From positions 1 through 42,516 of the forward strand of contig JNEM01010310.1 of the NCBI GenBank assembly GCA_000697335.1: a stretch of DNA of 42,516 nucleotides, read 5' to 3'. Both the position numbers and the translations under genes were made by a program. Source of the DNA: Conidiobolus incongruus B7586. Lineage: Eukaryota; Entomophthoromycota; Entomophthoromycetes; Entomophthorales; Conidiobolaceae. Under the pieces are notes generated by a model. It searched no databases. It worked only from the letters and a program-made list of their open reading frames with translations, and was not told the DNA's origin. Below, piece after piece: positions 36,881 to 42,516 of the stretch. Position 1 is the stretch's first letter. Every line of letters begins with the position of its first letter.

Positions 36881-37235
36881 AATTGGTCCACTATTTACTT
36901 TTTATATTAATCTTTTAAATTAGTTTCTTGATAAAATAGTTAATAATAGTAATATTAATAGTTTTTAATATATAATATATTTTTTTAATTTTATCAAAAT
37001 AGATAGAATATATTTAATAAATATTATAAAAAAAAACTAAAAGAATTAATAAAATATTATAGTAAATAAGCTGCATAAGTTATTGTTATATATATATAGA
37101 AGTAAATATTCAATTTAGATAGATTTTGATTTATAATTTAATATAAATATTTTGAACTGAATAGTTGAAATTTTTAAAAAAAATTTAATCGTAAATAAAT
37201 TCTATATTAAAGATAAGAGTAATTGAAAGTGATCA
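36881..37235. other. Unassigned AT-rich DNA between mariner copy 3 and tRNA-Val
   Basis: After the break in mariner similarity the sequence continues with TTGGTCCACTATTTAC and other AT-rich DNA unlike the element. It may be another decayed repeat or the original tRNA flank. Confidence 0.4.
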
Positions 37236-37308
37236 GCTGTCGTTGTGTAGTGGTTATCACATCTGCTTTACACGCAGAAGGTCCTCGGTTCGATCCCGGG
37301 CGATAGCA
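37236..37308 (+). tRNA. tRNA-Val (TAC)
   Basis: A 73-base cloverleaf without intron. Acceptor GCTGTCG pairs with CGATAGC (one G-T), discriminator A. Anticodon stem TCTGC/GCAGA with loop TTTACAC gives anticodon TAC. The T arm contains the canonical GGTTCGATCCC B box. No encoded CCA. It lies about 350 bases beyond the broken end of mariner copy 3. Confidence 0.97.
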
Positions 37309-38822
37309 ATATTTATATTTTTTATTACTAAATTTTTTTATGATATTTTCTCATTATATCTTAATATTATATATTCAATTCTATAATCATTTAATATGAT
37401 AAATTTAATCAGTTTTTATTATCTGATTCAATGTTTATTATTGAATATGAGATTAATATTTAATTCAACAAAATTTCAATTCATAGCATATATTTGTTTA
37501 AATAATGTTAGTAACAAATAATAATTTAAATGTATCGATGTAATCAATTTGAGTTAGATCTCAGCAGTATTTACATGATTTTGAAATAATAACATTAATC
37601 ACTTAATATTGAATTGATTTCATAATAAAATTCAAAAATTACCTTTTGATAAGAAAATATCAATCTAATATCAAAATTAATATTATAATGATATATGAAA
37701 TTGAATAAAGATATATAATGTAAGTATTATTTTAAACTATTAATTTAATATGAGGACAATTTAAACAAATTTTATGTAATTTGAAATTGTGAAATTGTGA
37801 AATTGACTCTCAAATTCAAATCTTGTATAAATGAATAAGTGAAAAAAAATAACAAAGCAACTATATTAAAATGTTTATCAAAAATTTTAATAAATATCAA
37901 ATTGATATTTTATATAATTAGAAAATAATCTTTTAATAGTATAAATAATTATATTGAATTTATAAAGTTCAATCTTAAAAGGATGATATAATTGATAATT
38001 TAAATTTATTATATAAAAATATAATATGTTAGTTTCTATGAAGATTATTAATTTTATGAATAAGATTAAAAAAATAGATAAAGTTTAGTCATTTGAATAT
38101 AAAAGTTAATTCCTTAAATTTAAAAAAGCAATTTTAATTATATTGAATAATTTTATATTTGAAATTTTGAATTAATTTTTGAAAAAAAGACAATACTTTT
38201 GAAATAACTTAATATTTTTATTTAATACAAATAATATCTTTAAATTCAATACAAAGTTGTAATATCATAAAATTAATTAATTATAATAAATAAATAGTAG
38301 TAATTATATTAACAGATATTTTTTGACCTAATTCAGCTTAAATTTATTTACTTTACTATAATTTAATATTGACTAACTAATAATATTCTATAATTTTGAA
38401 TTTTATTTTATTTATTTTTAACTATTCTAATATTTCAAGTAATATTTCATAAATTATAGTGAGAAAAAGAATTAAACTTACTATTAAATCTTTAGGGAAG
38501 GAGTATTGTTTGTTAACCGAAATATTGGCAACTCTGATATAAGTTAGTGTTATTGATTCATATGGTTTGTAACTAGTAAAAAAATATATATTTAGTTTTT
38601 CATTGTTAGAAATTTTTTTCAATAATATTTTGTAAATTATGAATCAAAATCCTGACTATGAATAAATATAATAATTTTATAATTGTTAGTAATGTTTCCT
38701 TTATTATATAATAACCTTTTCTGAAATATATAATTGAATATTAATTTATTAATTAAATAATTTTATTAAGCATATTGTTGGATTTCAAAATTTAGGCTCG
38801 ATCTGGATTGGATAGTTAAGGT
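37309..38822. other. Intergenic region with a short tandem repeat
   Basis: AT-rich. A three-unit repeat of GAAATTGT occurs at 37783-37806. The 38422-38622 (-) ORF contains a hydrophobic segment and a stretch IRVANISVNKQYSFPKDL that looks less AT-driven than its surroundings, ending at a GTAAGT donor-like site, but I cannot connect it to further exons. Confidence 0.4.
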
Positions 38823-38927
38823 AATAGTATTTGATAGATTATAACATTCACTGAATCAACTATTTAAATAATTTACTATCAACCATCTTAATTGAAAAAT
38901 CTTATTATATATCTTTATAATATTATA
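38823..38927 (+). repeat. 105-bp dispersed repeat, copy 2
   Basis: Inverted partner of 12414-12518, about 26 kb away, identical except for one C/T difference near 38915. No adjacent gene is recognisable here, unlike copy 1, which sits behind the Gln-rich gene. Confidence 0.85.
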
Positions 38928-40416
38928 AATATTAGAAAAGATTGAAAATTTAATAATTTCAAATTACTTGTTAAAGTTAAATCAAATTATTCTTAAATAA
39001 CAGTTATAAAATATTTCCAATCAATTTATACTGTTCAAAATTTTTTTACTATATATAGTCATAGAATTTCATTCTTCCAAGGTTTAATTGATGGAATAAG
39101 GATGAAAATTAAATAATTGAATATAACTTAAATATATTCATCGGATTAAAATTTCTAAAATGCTATATCGTTTGGGATTCAACATTTTTGCATTGGATTT
39201 TGACAAATAAAGATAAATTGTAATGATTTTGAACAAATAAATAAATATCAGGATATGCTTATAACAAAGCGCGATATGAATTGGATTGAAATATGATAAT
39301 AAATCAGATTATATTGGATAATATATAAACAATTATTATGTAATAATAAATTGATTTAATTTTTCTAACTGCTCAAATTATATTTATTACTCTCTTAATT
39401 TAGAAATATAAATATGATTCAAATATAGTAAAAATATATATTTTTTATTTGAAAAAAGTTTTAGATCTGTGCTAACTATTTAAGTTATAGAAAACTAATT
39501 ATATATTAGAATAGTAACTAAGACCATAATGTTATGTTTCATTCTATTTTATCTCCAAAAAGCATTTAAATTAATATAATGATTCAAGAAATAAATCAAA
39601 TATGAATATAACTGAAAAATGAATTCAAGATAAAGGTGAAAAGTAACAAAATATAATTAGAAATCAAAAACATACTTTGGTGTAGTATAAATTGCTAATA
39701 TTTTTTAATATCTAGATTTTGTAATATGAATTTTGAATTATTATATAATTCCAATATTAAATTAACAGCTTTATAATGTACCTCAAACTGAAATATTAAT
39801 TTCAAGTCATAATATTAATATATTTTTTCTATTGACAAATATTTTGCTGAATGAATACTTTTGAGGTTGTTTTTCTAATATAAATTGAATTCGCTAAAAA
39901 ACTCTAAATTTAGTATTTTAAATTATTATATAAAATATTTGATTTAAAATCATAATATTAATCTATTATATATAAGATTTATAGATAAATGAAAATTAGT
40001 TTATTATAAAAAAGAATTATCCAAATTTACTTAGTTTTAAATTAATATTATTATTTATTGCTTTTTTTTAGATTTACTTGATTAAGGTAACGGATGAAAA
40101 ATAAAATTTTAATCTAAAATTGGTAATGGATTAATAATCAATTTTAAAATTCTATAATAATAATAAATTTTAACTTATTTAATTTAGTTAATATTACCCT
40201 TCTGGGATTGTAAAATAATCAATTTAACATATGATATATCAGTTAATTAGTTTGTTTAGATAAAATCAGGTAGGACTGCTAAAAAACACTATTTCTTGTC
40301 TGCGTATTATCAATAAAAACAAATATTATTTAATTTTATCGTAGTTATTGAATAATACCTATACTAATTCTGAGCAATATAATTGAAAATTACAGATATT
40401 TTAATAGTATAGTGAA
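38928..40416. other. Intergenic region, no gene seen
   Basis: AT-rich DNA with no recognised element. The last 100 bases on the minus strand begin with GTAAGTAATTC directly at the stop of the helix-turn-helix ORF, a good splice donor, but no convincing downstream exon was found. Confidence 0.5.
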
Positions 40417-40926
40417 TTACTTACTTCCCTCTGAATTAGTTTTAACTTGGTAGAAATTGCCCTGTTTGACCAAATTCCCCTTGAGGGCATCGAATAGAGT
40501 AGATTTAGGTATATTAGTATGCATTGATAGTGCTTTGAACGAAGTTCTATACTCTGCAGGAATATTTTCAATCATGCTCAAATCAATCGGTGTTTTCTTT
40601 CTACCTGACTTCAGAGGAATTTGAGAGCGCACATTCGCACACTCCTCTCCATTCTCCAGAGATTGACGACCTTGTCTCCAAATCCGACTCACGGTCAAGG
40701 AGGTCACCCCGAACTGTCTCCCAACCCTGCTCAAGATACCGTGAGGTAGCTTCCCCTTAACACTACCCTCCAGCAGGATTTCATAAATACGCTGACGTTG
40801 ACTATTTGTCAAATTTGGTTTTCTGACCTTTGGTTTAGTCATCTGTACTTGACGCTTCTTCGTCATATTACCTAGCATTCTGAATATATTGATAATGATA
40901 ACTTGGATCAATTTATATATATGCAT
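40417..40926 (-). CDS. Stand-alone helix-turn-helix protein like a Tc1/mariner transposase N-terminus
   Basis: ORF of 169 residues from the first Met. The first 16 residues look like translated leader (TATA-rich DNA), so the true start is probably Met17 (40878) or Met21 (40866, MTKKRQVQ). The core starts PNLTNSQRQRIYEILLEGS, followed by KLPHGILSRVGRQFGVTSLTVSRIWRQG: a homeodomain-like helix-turn-helix matching the DUF7769-type domain at the N-terminus of some Tc1/mariner-like transposases. A second DNA-binding half follows (SMHTNIPKSTLFDALKGN). The ORF ends where the DDE catalytic domain should begin, and no catalytic motifs are seen in the next kilobase. G+C is high for the window and no stops interrupt it, unlike the mariner relics. 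It could be the first exon of a spliced gene (GTAAGT overlaps the stop), a truncated transposase, or a co-opted DNA-binding protein. Confidence 0.65.
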   Translation of the reverse strand: MHIYKLIQVIIINIFRMLGNMTKKRQVQMTKPKVRKPNLTNSQRQRIYEILLEGSVKGKLPHGILSRVGRQFGVTSLTVSRIWRQGRQSLENGEECANVRSQIPLKSGRKKTPIDLSMIENIPAEYRTSFKALSMHTNIPKSTLFDALKGNLVKQGNFYQVKTNSEGSK

Positions 40927-42516
40927 CCAATCAATCTGTGCAAAATCGGTATAAGGATATCAATGATTAAATTTCAACTTAATTTGGTCTCTAATTTTAG
41001 GTTTGAAATTTGGTGACTGTTATTATGAAATTGATAATTTATACTATTTGTAATTTATCAATAAATCTTTGATTTATTGGTTTATTAAGGTTTTTTTTAT
41101 TGATTCTTGGTAATAATTCAAACCTGGATAAATTTGTGTATATAATAATTTTTAATATTATTTGGTTATTAATTTGGTAATATAATTTTTTAATAATAGT
41201 GATAACAATAATAATAATAATTAAAATTGAAATTAATTAAATCAGTATTAAGTTTATAATGGTTAATAGGTTAAAAATTTCCAAAATAATATAAATACAA
41301 CAAAGAAATAGTTCTGCAAATATTTTATTTTAATTTAACTATTTTCAATATATTTTAAAAATATTATATTGAAATAAATATTGGGAAATTAAATCTATAG
41401 TTGAAGTTTAATATTTTTTTAAAGGTCAGACTATATCTAAATAAAATGTTGAGATAATTTATTAAAAATTCAACGTTACAAATCATTCAAACTTAGCTCT
41501 TCTGAACCTACTGATATATAATTAAAACTATAAAATTTAGTGTTAAATAAAATAATTCAAATCAAATATCTTACTTATGTTAACATTTTTATATTAACTG
41601 ATTATATTATAAAAGTTAGAAATAAGTTGATTCAAATGTTAGAACAATAATAAACAGTGTAAATTTTAGATTAATTTCAGTCAAAATCTAAAAGATTGTA
41701 ATAATCGATAAAATGAATCATTTAATTTTATCTCAAATCCATAAATGGTTATATATTAAACTATATAATATGAAATCATTAAAATTGAATAATTATTTTA
41801 TTTTAATTATTTTGTAATTTAAAATAATAATTAATAAGAAAATAAATATAAAACTATTCAAATTTATATAATATTCAATAATCTATTTATTAATTTTATA
41901 ATATAAATTAGATAATTCCATTATAACTATTATTGGCATTAGTAAATATAGGAGGAAATATAATTTAAAGCTTAATTAGAGTATTGATAGTTATATACAA
42001 TAAGCTAGCAAAGTTAGATGAAATTAATGAGCTTCATTAATTAAAGCAAAATTATTTATTATGAATTAGATTGTATAAAAAAATTAAATATCATATATTT
42101 ATTATAAATCAATATTATTATGAATATTATAAGAAAATATAAAGACTAAATAATATTAAAATATAGATAACTAGATAATATTTATTAATCCAATTATGAT
42201 TATCTTATATTAGTTTTTTGTTTATTTTTATGAATAAGAATAACTCAAAAGCTAAAAATAAAGGAATCCTAGTTTTTAAAATTAAAAATATTTAATATAA
42301 CTTTTAATTTGATATAATAATTATAGTATCTTAAATAATTATCATAGAAGATCATTTCATTAAATTAATATAAATAACCTTATGTCTATATTAGCTTTTA
42401 ATTTCCCAAGTGATTTATATTTTTAATTTTTTAATTTAATGAATAATATTGTAATAGCTAATAAATAAAATTTTTTCTTATTTTTAATATTTTATTAATT
42501 TTATTTATTTTTTTTC
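40927..42516. other. Terminal intergenic region, extremely AT-rich
   Basis: No intact gene. From about 41930 to 42200 the + strand has a stop-interrupted frame with K, N, L and I-rich pieces (for example LAKLDEINEL) whose texture resembles the decayed mariner DNA; it could be another old repeat but no family can be named. Confidence 0.4.

Noticed and set aside
38422-38622. 66-codon ORF (-) with a hydrophobic helix and a donor-like GTAAGT
   Set aside because: Could not be linked to any further exon and has no recognisable motif; mentioned under the intergenic entry only.
1-42516. CRISPR arrays, bacterial-type operons, rRNA genes or LTR-type elements
   Set aside because: No regularly spaced repeats, no polycistronic layout, no rRNA sequence and no paired direct long repeats were seen; the window is eukaryotic nuclear DNA.

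Overview
The window reads as nuclear DNA of a very AT-rich eukaryote, most likely a fungus. Genes have short GT-AG introns of about 45-60 bases. The proteins are standard eukaryotic housekeeping families (UTP18, importin-9, mitochondrial ribosome recycling factor, VPS52, a DH-PH RhoGEF). Intergenic DNA looks about 80-85 % AT by eye, while exons are visibly richer in G+C. A mitochondrial ribosome recycling factor argues against organisms without mitochondrial translation, such as the anaerobic chytrids and microsporidia, which are also AT-rich. A zygomycete-grade fungus of the Conidiobolus type is my best guess, but this is inference; no rRNA or other direct taxonomic marker is present.

Layout. 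1-1672: decayed mariner transposon with long terminal inverted repeats, cut by the window edge. 2040-4130: two degenerate paralogous copies of an unidentified membrane protein. 5612-7480 (+): UTP18 in five exons. 7725-11066 (-): a nine-exon RhoGEF-like protein convergent with UTP18. 12644-13612 (-): a secreted or surface Gln/Pro/Asn-rich protein. 15905-15977 (-): tRNA-Ala(AGC). 16677-20842 (-): importin-9/Kap114 in 23 exons, including a 30-nt exon. 23698-24744 and 30558-31613 (+): two intronless EamA/SLC35G-type transporters. Between them lie mitochondrial RRF (25887-26834, +) and a broken VPS52 gene (about 26850-29650, -). 32790-36880: two more mariner relics in divergent orientation flanking a dead third copy of the transporter (34090-35060). 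37236-37308: tRNA-Val(TAC). 40417-40926 (-): a free-standing helix-turn-helix ORF resembling the N-terminal part of a Tc1/mariner-type transposase. The remaining intergenic stretches, up to about 2.9 kb, hold nothing I can identify.

The intact genes form no operon or obvious pathway: ribosome biogenesis, nuclear import, Rho signalling, mitochondrial translation and transport. The right half (23.7-36.9 kb) is the dynamic part: a transporter family duplicated in the same orientation, a degenerating GARP/EARP subunit gene between the copies, and mariner relics around the dead third copy. A 105-bp sequence at 12414-12518 recurs inverted at 38823-38927 with one mismatch and has no explanation from the genes. 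All exon coordinates were deduced by hand from splice signals and reading-frame continuity; family names come from remembered motifs, not searches.
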